From contig CP014761.1 in the NCBI GenBank assembly GCA_001647635.1, positions 3,100,001 through 3,164,000 on the forward strand: a stretch of DNA of 64,000 nucleotides, given 5' to 3'. A program made the position numbers and the translations under genes. Shown here one piece after another: positions 34,916 through 43,423 of this stretch; positions within the stretch are counted from its first letter, which is position 1; the number at the start of each line of letters is the position of its first letter. This DNA is from Leifsonia xyli (lineage in GTDB: Bacteria > Actinomycetota > Actinomycetes > Actinomycetales > Microbacteriaceae). A model generated the notes under the pieces. The model was given only the letters and a program-made list of their open reading frames with translations, was not told the DNA's origin and made no database searches.

Positions 34916-35940
34916 TCACCCTCAACCGCGTCCTCTTCCTCAGCCTCGGTGCCCTCTTCTCGGCGTACCACCTCTTCCTCGCGCTCTCGTCGCTGTCGAC
35001 GCCGGCGGCGCCCGGGCCGGCCGTCGTGGCCATGGTGCTGTACGGGATCGCCACCATCCTCAGCCTGTGGCCCACGAGTCCGACCAAGATGCCGCTCTGG
35101 CTGGCCGCGTTCGACCTGGCCGTGAGCATCGTCGCGACCATCCTCGTGACCAGCCAGCTCGATCCGGCGAAGGACAACGGCTACGCCACCTGGTACGTCG
35201 CCGCGGTCGGCACCCTGATGACCATCTGCGCGGTCCGCCGCCAGCAGGTCGTCGCCTGGGTCGGTGTCGGGTTCCTCGCGGTGCAGACGGTGGTCTGGGC
35301 CGGTCCTGGCGCGCTCGCCGGACTGGGCGTGATCGGCTCGGTCGTCTGGGTCGGCGTCGCGGTGGTCATCTCGGGCTCGCTGGCGAAGGCCGGCCGGGAC
35401 GCGCTGCAGTTCGCCCGCGCCGAGCGCGAGGCGACGGAGTGGCAGGCGGCTCAGGAGGCGCACGTCATGGAGCGACAGCTGCGCCTGCGGCAGACCTATC
35501 GCGTCGCAGCGCCGATGCTCGCCGAGATCGTCCGCCGGGGAGGAGACCTCACGGAGGCCGAACGGCGAGAGTGCCGCTACCTGGAGGGGGCCATCCGCGA
35601 CGAGATCCGCGGACGCCGGCTCCTCAACGACGACGTCCGCCGCGAGGTCATGGACGCGCGACGCCGGGGCGTGGTCGTCAGCCTGCTCGACGAGGGCGGC
35701 ATCGACGACCTCGACCAGCGCGGGCTCGAGACGGTGCTGCGGAGACTGGCCGAGGCCATCCGCGGGACGACCACCGACAAGCTCATCGTGCGCACGGTTC
35801 CCCGCTCGTCGAAGACAGCCGTGACAGTCGTCGGCCTGCGCATGTCGGACGACGGCGCCGCGAACGCACTCGGGGCGGAGTCGGAGGACGACGAGGTCGA
35901 CCTGTGGCTCGAGATCCCGCGTCCCGTCGGCACCCTCTGA
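34912..35940 (+). CDS. membrane protein of unknown function, third gene of the two-component operon
   Basis: 342 residues, four to five membrane helices up to about residue 160, then a charged, probably coiled-coil stretch (AERRECRYLEGAIRDEIRGR) and an alpha/beta end. The C-terminal pattern, a helix LETVLRRLAEAIRGTTTDK followed by strands with TAVTVVGLR and DLWLEIPRP, looks to me like a decayed HATPase lacking the ATP-binding DxGxG motif. I do not recognise a named family. GTGA overlap with the kinase implies fixed stoichiometry. It may modulate the kinase as a pseudo-kinase; this is inference. Confidence 0.82.
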   Translation: MITLNRVLFLSLGALFSAYHLFLALSSLSTPAAPGPAVVAMVLYGIATILSLWPTSPTKMPLWLAAFDLAVSIVATILVTSQLDPAKDNGYATWYVAAVGTLMTICAVRRQQVVAWVGVGFLAVQTVVWAGPGALAGLGVIGSVVWVGVAVVISGSLAKAGRDALQFARAEREATEWQAAQEAHVMERQLRLRQTYRVAAPMLAEIVRRGGDLTEAERRECRYLEGAIRDEIRGRRLLNDDVRREVMDARRRGVVVSLLDEGGIDDLDQRGLETVLRRLAEAIRGTTTDKLIVRTVPRSSKTAVTVVGLRMSDDGAANALGAESEDDEVDLWLEIPRPVGTL

Positions 35941-36000
35941 GGACCGGGTCGTCGCGACCTCTCGTCACGAATCGGGGCGCGCTCCCGTCTTTAACAGGAG

Positions 36001-36034
36001 AAAGGGGCCGACACCCGAATTGTCGGCCCCTTTT
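36001..36034 (+). terminator. Rho-independent terminator of the two-component operon
   Basis: A 13-bp stem (AAAGGGGCCGACA with its complement at 36021-36033) encloses a 7-base loop CCCGAAT and ends in TTTT. It follows the last stop by 60 bases and is the clearest intrinsic terminator in the window. Confidence 0.88.
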
Positions 36035-36042
36035 CAAACCCC

Positions 36043-36077
36043 GAGTCAGGGCGACAACCCGAATATCGCCCTGACTC
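36043..36077. repeat. second hairpin in tandem with the terminator
   Basis: A perfect 12-bp stem (36043-36054 with 36066-36077) with an 11-base loop. The loop includes ACCCGAAT, the same octamer that spans the loop of the hairpin directly upstream (36013-36020 and 36057-36064). No T run follows. It could stop transcripts from either side or be a processing site. Confidence 0.75.
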
Positions 36078-36306
36078 GCCCCCAAAGCACTCGCCCGCTT
36101 ACCCTAGTCGGCGAGTGATTGGCGGTGTGACTCACGAGGAGAGACACCTAGCAATATCTATAGTGGTGCGGCTCCCAGTAAATACATAGTCGTCATTTTG
36201 GAGGACACCTGGGGGACACCACACGACCCCCGTTCAGGGTGCACCCGCGACATGACGCCCGACCCGCTTTCGGGGGACAGACCAGTCGGGGTACAAACGC
36301 CCGATC
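36078..36306. other. gene-free interval with a third hairpin and an AT-rich island
   Basis: After an 8-bp inverted repeat CACTCGCC/GGCGAGTG (36088-36095 with 36110-36117) comes a stretch around 36148-36203 far richer in A and T than the genome, including CAATATCTATAGTGG and AGTAAATACATAG. Short ORFs here have no recognisable coding pattern. On the minus strand this is the 3' side of accE. I see no promoter that I can assign with confidence. Confidence 0.5.
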
Positions 36307-36564
36307 TCAGCCCGAGAACGATCGCCATGCGCCTGTTCCGGGGCGCAGTTCGCCGCGCAGGGCGCGCTGGGTCCGAGCCCAGGCGTCCGGCCCCTGCTCG
36401 GCCTGCGCCTCCTTGGCGGCCGCCGCCTGCTCGGCCGCCGCGGCAGCGAGCACCGCGGTCACCGCGGCGACCTCCTCCGGCGTCACGCCGCGCGTGAGGA
36501 ACCGCAGCTGGGAGGGGTCGAGCGGCGAGTCCGCGCTCGCCGCCGCTGCGTGCGCGCCGCTCAC
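36307..36564 (-). CDS. accE: acyl-CoA carboxylase epsilon subunit
   Basis: 85 residues. [20 protein letters not shown] is the diagnostic motif of the small actinobacterial epsilon subunits (AccE5/PccE), and the tail ends in a conserved Trp region (GTGAWRSF). It helps assemble or stimulate the carboxylase formed by the alpha and beta subunits. The GTG start at 36564 overlaps the accD stop (GTGA), as in the mycobacterial accD5-accE5 pair. Confidence 0.9.
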   Translation of the reverse strand: MSGAHAAAASADSPLDPSQLRFLTRGVTPEEVAAVTAVLAAAAAEQAAAAKEAQAEQGPDAWARTQRALRGELRPGTGAWRSFSG

Positions 36565-38174
36565 AGCGGGATGTTCCCGTGCTTCTTCGGCGGCAGCGAA
36601 GCGCGCTTGGTGCGCAGCGCACGCAGTGCCTTGATCACCGAAACGCGCGTCGCGGCCGGCTCGATGACGCCGTCGAGCTCGCCGCGCTCGGCGGCCAGGA
36701 ACGGGCTGGCCACGTTGTAAGTGTACTCGTTGGCGAGCTTCGTCCGCACGGCCGCGACATCCTCGCCGGCCTCCTCCGCACGTTTGATCTCACCCCGATA
36801 CAGGATGTTGACCGCACCCTGACCGCCCATGACGGCGATCTCGGCGGTCGGCCAGGCGAGGTTGATGTCGGCGCCGAGCTGCTTGGAGCCCATGACGATG
36901 TAGGCGCCGCCGTAGGCCTTGCGGGTGATGATCGTGACGAGGGGCACGGTCGCCTCGGCGTACGCGTACAGCAGCTTCGCACCGCGGCGGATGACGCCCG
37001 TCCACTCCTGGTCCGTGCCGGGCAGGTAGCCGGGGACGTCGACGAGGGTCAGGATCGGGATGCCGAACGCGTCGCAGAAGCGCACGAACCGCGACGCCTT
37101 CTCACCCGCGTCGATGTTCAGCGTCCCGGCCATGGAGCTCGGCTGGTTGGCGACGATGCCGACGGAGCGTCCCTCCACCCGGGCGAAGCCGATGACGATG
37201 TTCGGCGCGAACAGCGGCTGCACCTCGAGGAACTCGCCGTCGTCCACGATGCCCTCGATGATCGTCTTGACGTCGTACGGCTGATTCGGCGAGTCCGGGA
37301 TGACCGTGTTGAGACGCCGGTCGGCGTCCGTGATCTCGAGCTCCGGCTCGGACTGGAAGGTGGGCAGCTCCGCCAGGTTGTTCTGCGGCAGGTAGCTGAG
37401 CAGGGTGCGCGCGTAGTCGAGGGCGTCCTCCTCGTCGCTCGCCAGGTAGTGGGAGACGCCGGAGACCTTGTTGTGGGTCAGAGCGCCGCCGAGCTCCTCG
37501 AAGCCGACGTCCTCGCCGGTGACGGTCTTGATGACGTCCGGGCCGGTGACGAACATGTGGCTCGACTTGTCGACCATGATCACGAAGTCGGTGAGCGCGG
37601 GAGAGTACACCGCGCCGCCGGCCGCCGGGCCCATGACGATCGAGATCTGCGGGATGACGCCGGAGGCGGCGGTGTTGCGGCGGAAGATCTCGCCGTACTT
37701 GCCGAGCGCGACCACGCCCTCCTGGATGCGCGCGCCGCCGGAGTCGAGGATGCCGATCATGGGCACGCCGGTCTTGAGCGCGTGGTCCATGACCTTGATG
37801 ATCTTCTCGCCGGCCACCTCGCCGAGCGAGCCGCCGAAGATGGTGAAGTCCTGGCTGAACACGGCGACATTGCGGCCGTGGATGGTGCCGACGCCGGTGA
37901 CGACGGCATCGCCGTAGGGGCGCTTGGCCTCCATGCCGAAGGCGTGGGTGCGGTGGCGGACGAACTCGTCCAGCTCGACGAAGGACCCCTGGTCGAGCAG
38001 CAGGTCGATCCGCTCGCGGGCGGTCAGCTTGCCTTTGGCGTGCTGCTTCTCGATGGCGGCCTGCCCGCTCGCGGTCACGGCCTCGTGGAACCGTTCCTTC
38101 AGGTCGGCGAGCTTGCCGGCGGTGGTGGTCAGGTCGGGGAGCTGGTCGGTCTGACGGTCTTCGGTGTCGGTCAC
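36561..38174 (-). CDS. accD: acyl-CoA carboxylase beta subunit (carboxyltransferase)
   Basis: 537 residues, two crotonase-like domains. GGARIQEGV and [16 protein letters not shown] form the oxyanion and acyl-CoA sites of the N-domain; the C-domain has [14 protein letters not shown] and [19 protein letters not shown]. It moves the carboxyl from biotin to acetyl- or propionyl-CoA; it resembles AccD5/PccB, so propionyl-CoA is likely. The GTG at 38174 is chosen because TAGAGT (38187-38182, minus) lies 7 bases before it; a start at 38207 would include the promoter. Divergent from birA. Confidence 0.94.
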   Translation of the reverse strand: MTDTEDRQTDQLPDLTTTAGKLADLKERFHEAVTASGQAAIEKQHAKGKLTARERIDLLLDQGSFVELDEFVRHRTHAFGMEAKRPYGDAVVTGVGTIHGRNVAVFSQDFTIFGGSLGEVAGEKIIKVMDHALKTGVPMIGILDSGGARIQEGVVALGKYGEIFRRNTAASGVIPQISIVMGPAAGGAVYSPALTDFVIMVDKSSHMFVTGPDVIKTVTGEDVGFEELGGALTHNKVSGVSHYLASDEEDALDYARTLLSYLPQNNLAELPTFQSEPELEITDADRRLNTVIPDSPNQPYDVKTIIEGIVDDGEFLEVQPLFAPNIVIGFARVEGRSVGIVANQPSSMAGTLNIDAGEKASRFVRFCDAFGIPILTLVDVPGYLPGTDQEWTGVIRRGAKLLYAYAEATVPLVTIITRKAYGGAYIVMGSKQLGADINLAWPTAEIAVMGGQGAVNILYRGEIKRAEEAGEDVAAVRTKLANEYTYNVASPFLAAERGELDGVIEPAATRVSVIKALRALRTKRASLPPKKHGNIPL

Positions 38175-38277
38175 GCCGTTCACTCTACCGGCCAGTGGAA
38201 CGGGCATGCCGTTGACGAAATCCTACAAATCCGCCCGTCCGCTCTGGGGAACGGAGCCAGTGCGACAGACTGGGCGC

Positions 38278-39039
38278 GTGGAGTTCCGACGCAGCCGTGC
38301 CATCGTCCCCGTGCTCGAGGTCCTGCCCGAGGCGGGATCGACCAACGACGTCCTGCGCGAGCGCGCGGGCGACCTGCCCGATCTCGCGGTGCTGGTCACC
38401 GACAACCAGACCGGCGGCCGCGGTCGGCTCGGCCGCGAGTGGGTCACCCCTCCCGGCACGGCGCTCGCCATCTCGGTCCTGCTCAAGCCCGTCGGGCTGC
38501 CCTCTGCGGCATACGGCTGGTTCCCGCTTCTCGCCGGCCTCGCCATGAGCCGGGCGCTCGGACCGCTCGTGCCGGGCGGCGTGCAGGTGAAGTGGCCCAA
38601 TGACGTCCTCATCGAGGGCGACAAGGTGTGCGGGATCCTGGCCGAGCTGCTTCCCGACCTGTCCGGGCTGATCATCGGCGCAGGCGTCAACCTGGCGCAG
38701 ACGCGCGAGCAGCTCCCGACGGAGACGTCCACCTCCCTCGCCCTCGCCGGGGCCGACGGCGTGGACGCGGATGCCGTGCTCTCGGCGTATCTCATCCAGC
38801 TGAGCACGGTCTACCGCGAGTTCCTCGCGGCCGGGGGCGATCCGATCCGCAGCGCCCTGCGGGACGAGGTCGTCGAGGCGTGCCACACCGTCGGCCGGTC
38901 GGTGCGCGTCCAGCTGCCCTCGGGAGACGACCTGCTCGGGACCGCGGCGGGCATCGACGAGGACGGCCGGCTCATCGTGGAGTCGGATGCGGGCCGCACC
39001 GCGGTGGCGGCGGGCGACGTGACGCACCTGCGGTATTAA
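38278..39039 (+). CDS. birA: biotin--[acetyl-CoA-carboxylase] ligase
   Basis: Attaches biotin to the Lys of the acyl-CoA carboxylase alpha subunit encoded nearby. About 253 residues with no N-terminal DNA-binding domain, so it is a class I BirA that does not repress transcription. GSTNDVLRERA, TDNQTGGRGRLGREW (biotinyl-AMP loop) and VKWPNDVLIEGDKVCGIL are the catalytic motifs, with a small SH3-like C-domain. GTG at 38278 follows CAGACT by 6 bases; an ATG at 38206 in frame would add unrelated residues. Confidence 0.92.
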   Translation: MEFRRSRAIVPVLEVLPEAGSTNDVLRERAGDLPDLAVLVTDNQTGGRGRLGREWVTPPGTALAISVLLKPVGLPSAAYGWFPLLAGLAMSRALGPLVPGGVQVKWPNDVLIEGDKVCGILAELLPDLSGLIIGAGVNLAQTREQLPTETSTSLALAGADGVDADAVLSAYLIQLSTVYREFLAAGGDPIRSALRDEVVEACHTVGRSVRVQLPSGDDLLGTAAGIDEDGRLIVESDAGRTAVAAGDVTHLRY

Positions 39040-39045
39040 TGGAGC

Positions 39046-39603
39046 ATGAGCAGCACCCCGGACGGGACCTTCGCGCAGCCCGCCCAGCCGCCCGAGCGCG
39101 TCATCGCCCGGCTGCGGACCAACGCTCGCCGGCTGTTCTGGCCGAGCCTGGCGCTGATCGCCGCCGCGGGTGCTGTGGGGTTCTTCGCCGGCCGGCTCGA
39201 CGAGGTCTGGGAGATCGTGCTGCTCTGGTCGGCCGCCGCCGCGGTCGTGCTGCTCCTCTTCCTGCTGCCGCTCGCCGCGTGGCTCAGCCGCCGGTACACG
39301 ATCACGACGCGACGGCTCATCATCCGGCACGGATTCTTCATCCGGGTGCGTCAGGAGCTGCTGCACAGTCGCGGCTACGACGTGAGCGTGCGGCGCACCT
39401 GGCTGCAGAGCGCCTTCCGTTCGGGTGACGTGCTGATCAACTCCGGGCTCGACCACCCGGTCGTCCTCAAGGACGTGCCGAAGGCCGACCAGGTCCAGCG
39501 GGCGCTGTCCGAGCTGATGGACCACTCGCAGACGGTCGTCGCCGTCCGCCGTCAGCAGTCGGAGTCAGTCACCGATGAGACCACGGTCTGGGGCAGCCGC
39601 TAG
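39046..39603 (+). CDS. PH-domain (bPH2/YdbS-like) membrane protein
   Basis: 185 residues with two adjacent membrane helices (about 30-75) followed by a bacterial PH domain; RRYTITTRRLIIRHGFF is its typical first strand pair, and YDVSVRRTWLQSAF the following segment. Function is not established; relatives occur as uncharacterised neighbours of birA in actinobacteria. The box TATTAA at 39034-39039 includes the birA TAA stop and lies 6 bases before the ATG. The 3' end overlaps the converging GtrA gene by 39 bases. Confidence 0.85.
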   Translation: MSSTPDGTFAQPAQPPERVIARLRTNARRLFWPSLALIAAAGAVGFFAGRLDEVWEIVLLWSAAAAVVLLLFLLPLAAWLSRRYTITTRRLIIRHGFFIRVRQELLHSRGYDVSVRRTWLQSAFRSGDVLINSGLDHPVVLKDVPKADQVQRALSELMDHSQTVVAVRRQQSESVTDETTVWGSR

Positions 39604-40155
39604 CGTCGAACCGGTGATCGGCGGCTTCTCGCGCGCCGCCCGCGGAGTGACGTGCGCACCCGACGACAGGGCACCGCGTGCGGCGGCGCGACGGTCGCGT
39701 GCGGCGGCCCGCTCGGGCGAGAACACCCACCAGCGGTAGAACGCGAAGCGGAAGACCGTGCCGAGAGCGAGGCCCACCACGTTGTTGGCGATGTTGTCGG
39801 CCAGCAGGCTCTGGAAGCCCAGCAGGTAGTGGGAGACCCACACGCAGAGCAGGGGGATGGCCATCCCGGCCAGGCTCACGATGAAGAACTCGATGCCCTC
39901 GCGGGTCGCGTCGGAGTTGCGGTTGCCCGCGAACGCCCAGTAGCGGTTGCCGAGCCAGTTGGCGGCGATGGCGACGAGGGTGGCGATGGCGGTCGCGTAC
40001 AGCGTCTTGTGCGGCACGTTGACCAGCACGAAGAGCATGAGGACGTTGAAGACGACCAGATTGACGACGAAGCCGACAGCACCGACGGCGCCGAACTTGA
40101 TCAGCTGCGGCAGCAGTCGCGCCTTGTGCGCTGAGGTGCGGGTCTCGGTCGTCAT
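39565..40155 (-). CDS. GtrA-family membrane protein
   Basis: 196 residues with four membrane helices (between about 18 and 140): LIKFGAVGAVGFVVNLVVFN and NRYWAFAG are hallmarks of GtrA proteins, which help flip or use polyprenyl-phosphate-linked sugars in cell-surface glycan synthesis. The C-terminal 50 residues are charged and disordered and are encoded where the gene overlaps the PH-domain gene. In mycobacteria a GtrA protein of the same context exists, from memory. Confidence 0.88.
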   Translation of the reverse strand: MTTETRTSAHKARLLPQLIKFGAVGAVGFVVNLVVFNVLMLFVLVNVPHKTLYATAIATLVAIAANWLGNRYWAFAGNRNSDATREGIEFFIVSLAGMAIPLLCVWVSHYLLGFQSLLADNIANNVVGLALGTVFRFAFYRWWVFSPERAAARDRRAAARGALSSGAHVTPRAAREKPPITGSTLAAAPDRGLIGD

Positions 40156-40273
40156 GCCCCTGCCTGAGATGCGGGAAGATGGTCAGTGCGTTCTTCACGG
40201 TACGCGGACGAGGTTTCGCGTTCCTGTGAATCACCCCAACCGGCATGAAAAGTATCAGAGAGGCGGGCAGTCC

Positions 40274-41413
40274 ATGGCTAGTCAGATCGTCGGAGTGATC
40301 GGCGGAGGCCAGTTGGCCCGGATGATGATCCCTCCCGCGATCGAGCTGGGCATCGAGATCCGGGTGCTCGAGGAGGCCGAGGGGATGAGCGCCGATATCG
40401 CCGCCACCGGCGTGGGCGACTACCGCGACCTCGACACCGTGCTCGCCTTCGCTGAGACCGTCGACGTCGTCACGTTCGATCACGAGCACGTCCCGCAGCC
40501 GATCCTGAACGAGCTGATCGCGCGGGGCGTCCCGGTGCACCCCGGACCGGATGCCCTCCTCTACGCGCAGGACAAGCTGCAGATGCGGGCCAAGCTGAGC
40601 GAGTTGGGGCTGCCGGTCCCGGACTGGGCGGCCGTCGAATCGGCCGACGAGCTGGGGGCGTTCCTGGCGGACCACGGCGGTCGCGCGGTCGTGAAGACGG
40701 CGCGCGGCGGCTACGACGGCAAGGGCGTCCGGGTGGTGTCCGAGGCCATCGGCGCCGACGACTGGTTCGCCGCGCTCGCCGAGGACGGCCGCGGCGGCGC
40801 GCTCCTGGTGGAGGAGCTGGTGCCCTTCCGCCGCGAGCTCGCGCAGCTCGTCGCACGGCGGCCCTCCGGCGAGATCGCCGCGTGGCCGGTCGTCGAGACG
40901 GTCCAGCGCGACGGCGTCTGCGCCGAGGTGCTCGCGCCGGCCCCGGGATCGGCGGGCCGGGTGGCCGAGGTCGCCGCCGACATCGCGCACCGCGTCGCGG
41001 AGGGTCTCGGCGTGACGGGAGTCCTCGCCGTGGAGCTGTTCGAGACGACCGACGGCCGGGTCCTCGTCAACGAGCTCGCGATGCGCCCGCACAACAGCGG
41101 CCACTGGTCCATCGAAGGCGCCGTCACCAGCCAGTTCGAGCAGCACCTGCGTGCGGTGCTCGACCTGCCGCTCGGCTCCACGGAGCCGCGTGCCGACTGG
41201 TCGGTCATGGTCAACATCCTGGGCGGCCCGGCCGAGGGCACGCTGCAGGACCGCTACCCGGCCGCGCTCGCCGCGCATCCCGAGGCCAAGTTCCACGGCT
41301 ACGGAAAGGCGCCGCGCCCCGGACGCAAGGTCGGGCACGTGACCGTCGGCGGCGAAGACCTGGACGACGTCGTGTACCGCGCCCGCGCCGCCGCGGCGTT
41401 CTTCGAGGGGTAG
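40274..41413 (+). CDS. purK: 5-(carboxyamino)imidazole ribonucleotide synthase
   Basis: ATP-grasp enzyme of purine synthesis that carboxylates AIR to N5-CAIR. 379 residues: IGGGQLARMMIPPAIELGI at the N-terminus, HPGPDALLYAQDKLQMRAKL, KTARGGYDGKGVRV as the ATP clamp and VNELAMRPHNSGHWSIEGA in the metal/substrate site. The next gene, purE, uses the product. Divergent from GtrA; AGAGAGGCGG lies ahead of the ATG as a loose ribosome-binding site. Confidence 0.95.
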   Translation: MASQIVGVIGGGQLARMMIPPAIELGIEIRVLEEAEGMSADIAATGVGDYRDLDTVLAFAETVDVVTFDHEHVPQPILNELIARGVPVHPGPDALLYAQDKLQMRAKLSELGLPVPDWAAVESADELGAFLADHGGRAVVKTARGGYDGKGVRVVSEAIGADDWFAALAEDGRGGALLVEELVPFRRELAQLVARRPSGEIAAWPVVETVQRDGVCAEVLAPAPGSAGRVAEVAADIAHRVAEGLGVTGVLAVELFETTDGRVLVNELAMRPHNSGHWSIEGAVTSQFEQHLRAVLDLPLGSTEPRADWSVMVNILGGPAEGTLQDRYPAALAAHPEAKFHGYGKAPRPGRKVGHVTVGGEDLDDVVYRARAAAAFFEG

Positions 41414-41470
41414 GCGCCCGCCCCGCGTGGCAACCGGCCGGGATGGGGACACGCCTTTAAAGTGTCAGCC

Positions 41471-41974
41471 ATGCCGTCCTCCGCTTCGCCGCTCATCTCC
41501 GTCGTGATGGGGTCCGACTCCGACTGGTCCGTCATGCAGGAGGCGTCGCGCGTGCTCACCGAGTTCGGCGTCGCTCACGAGGTCGAGGTCGTCTCGGCGC
41601 ACCGCACGCCGGAGAAGATGATCGCGTTCGGCAAGGAGGCCGCGGGCCGCGGCGTCAAGGCGATCATCGCCGGAGCCGGGGGAGCGGCGCACCTGCCCGG
41701 CATGCTCGCCGCCGTCACCACGCTCCCCGTCATCGGCGTGCCGGTGCCGCTCGCGCGCCTCGACGGGCTCGACTCCCTGCTGTCCATCGTGCAGATGCCT
41801 GCCGGCGTCCCGGTCGCGACCGTCTCCATCGGCGGCGCTCGGAACGCCGGACTGCTCGCCGTCAAGATCCTCGCCACCTCCGACGACGCGCTCGCCGAGG
41901 CGCTCGCGCGGTTCGCCGCCGACCTCGAGGTCAGCGTCGAAGAGAAGAACCGGGCGCTTCAGGCGCAGCTGTGA
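41471..41974 (+). CDS. purE: N5-carboxyaminoimidazole ribonucleotide mutase
   Basis: 167-residue class I PurE converting N5-CAIR to [20 protein letters not shown] is the phosphate-binding start and [18 protein letters not shown] the catalytic His loop; [15 protein letters not shown] closes the site. The start ATG at 41471 is preceded by a near-consensus TAAAGT (41458-41463) 7 bases away, so it has an own leaderless mRNA; a GTG at 41462 is in frame but overlaps that box. Confidence 0.95.
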   Translation: MPSSASPLISVVMGSDSDWSVMQEASRVLTEFGVAHEVEVVSAHRTPEKMIAFGKEAAGRGVKAIIAGAGGAAHLPGMLAAVTTLPVIGVPVPLARLDGLDSLLSIVQMPAGVPVATVSIGGARNAGLLAVKILATSDDALAEALARFAADLEVSVEEKNRALQAQL

Positions 41975-41984
41975 GCAGGACCGC

Positions 41985-43346
41985 ATGACCACGATCGCGA
42001 CCCCGCTGCGCCATCCGGACGCGTCGTCCCCGCACACCATGACCCGTCGCGGCTGGTGGCTGGTGCTGATGAACATCCTGCTGCCCGGGTCTGCGCAGCT
42101 CGTCGCCGGCAACCGGCGGCTCGGGCGGATCGGCGTGCTCTCGACGCTCGCCCTCTGGCTGCTCGCCATCGTTTTGCTCGTGCTGTACCTGGCGGCGCCG
42201 TCCACGGTCTACATGCTGTTCACGCAGTCCGCGAGCCTGACCGTGCTGCAGATCGCGCTCATCCTCTACGCCGTGCTGTGGGTCGTGCTCACGCTCGACA
42301 CGCTGCGGCTGGTCCGGCTGGTGCGCACCGCGAAGAACTCCCGCGGGTGGATCGCCGCCTTCGCGATCCTCGTCCTCGTCGGCGTGACCGGCACGGCCGG
42401 CTACGCGTCGGTCGTCGCCGGCTCGGCGCGCGGCGCCCTCGGCGACATCTTCTCGGCGGGGCCGTCGCAGCCGCCCGTCGACGGCCGCTACAACATCATG
42501 CTGCTCGGCGGCGATGCCGGTCCCGATCGCGACGGACTGCGGCCGGACAGCATGTCGATCGTCAGCATCGACGCGAACACCGGCCAGGCGGTCACCATCG
42601 GCCTGCCACGCGACCTCGACCCGGTGCCGTTCCAGAAGGACTCCCCGCTCCACAAGCTGTACCCCGACGGCTACGGCTACGAGGACCGCTGCGACGTCGA
42701 CGTCTGCCAGCTCAACTCCATCTACACCGAGGTCGAGCTGTACAAGCCCGAGCTGTACCCGAACGCCACGAAGAACAAGAGCGAGCCGGGTATCGAGGCG
42801 ATGCGGGACGCGCTCGAGGGAGCGACTGGGCTGAAGATCCAGTACTACGTGCTCATCGACATGCAGGGCTTCGCGGACCTGGTGGACGCGCTCGGCGGCG
42901 TCGACATCACCGTCACCCAGCGCATCCCGATCGGCGGCGACGAGAACCTGAACGGCGTCGTCGAGTGGATCGAGCCGGGTCAGCGCCACCTCGACGGCTA
43001 TCACGCCCAGTGGTACGCCCGGGCGCGGCACGGCACGAGCGACTACGACCGCATGGCGCGCCAGCGGCAGCTCCAGGATGCGATCCTCAAGCAGGTCAAC
43101 CCGGTGAACGTCGTGTCGAAGTTCCAGGACATCGCCAAGGCGGGCTCGCAGGTGATGAAGACGGACATCCCCCAGTCGATGCTCGGCTACTTCGTCGATC
43201 TGGGCATGAAGACGCGGAAGCTGCCGATCTCCCAGCTGGAGCTCGTGCCGCCGACGATCGACCCGACGAACCCGGATTACACGCAGATCCACCAGCTCGT
43301 CCGGCAGGCGTTGCATCCCACAACGGCCAAACCGACAGGCAAGTAG
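41985..43346 (+). CDS. LytR-CpsA-Psr (LCP) family cell-wall ligase
   Basis: 453 residues. A cytoplasmic/membrane N-terminus with about four helices (residues 25-145), then an extracellular LCP domain from about 165: YNIMLLGGDAGPDRDGLRPD, then IGLPRDLDPVPF and GGVDITVTQRIP with the Arg and Asp residues that bind the polyprenyl-pyrophosphate. LCP proteins transfer glycan polymers such as rhamnose-containing polymers or teichoic acids to peptidoglycan. The first gene of a stretch concerned with the cell surface; purE ends 10 bases before it. Confidence 0.92.
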   Translation: MTTIATPLRHPDASSPHTMTRRGWWLVLMNILLPGSAQLVAGNRRLGRIGVLSTLALWLLAIVLLVLYLAAPSTVYMLFTQSASLTVLQIALILYAVLWVVLTLDTLRLVRLVRTAKNSRGWIAAFAILVLVGVTGTAGYASVVAGSARGALGDIFSAGPSQPPVDGRYNIMLLGGDAGPDRDGLRPDSMSIVSIDANTGQAVTIGLPRDLDPVPFQKDSPLHKLYPDGYGYEDRCDVDVCQLNSIYTEVELYKPELYPNATKNKSEPGIEAMRDALEGATGLKIQYYVLIDMQGFADLVDALGGVDITVTQRIPIGGDENLNGVVEWIEPGQRHLDGYHAQWYARARHGTSDYDRMARQRQLQDAILKQVNPVNVVSKFQDIAKAGSQVMKTDIPQSMLGYFVDLGMKTRKLPISQLELVPPTIDPTNPDYTQIHQLVRQALHPTTAKPTGK

Positions 43347-43423
43347 GAGACCCCGCCGCGTCCAGGTGGCCCCTTAATAGGTCACAGGACCTGTCCAGCG
43401 CAACCCCGTATCTTCGACCGCTT

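Noticed and set aside
36141..36190. GAGGAGAGACACC followed by a very short ORF in the AT-rich island
   Set aside because: The possible reading frame (GTG at 36161) encodes only eight residues and the spacing from the site is wrong; kept only as part of the AT-rich finding.
36158..36622. Minus-strand ORF of 154 codons across the accE region
   Set aside because: It is out of frame with accE, its composition is that of a shadow ORF (Arg/Gly/Ala-rich) and only its last third lies outside accE, with no recognisable motif or ribosome site.
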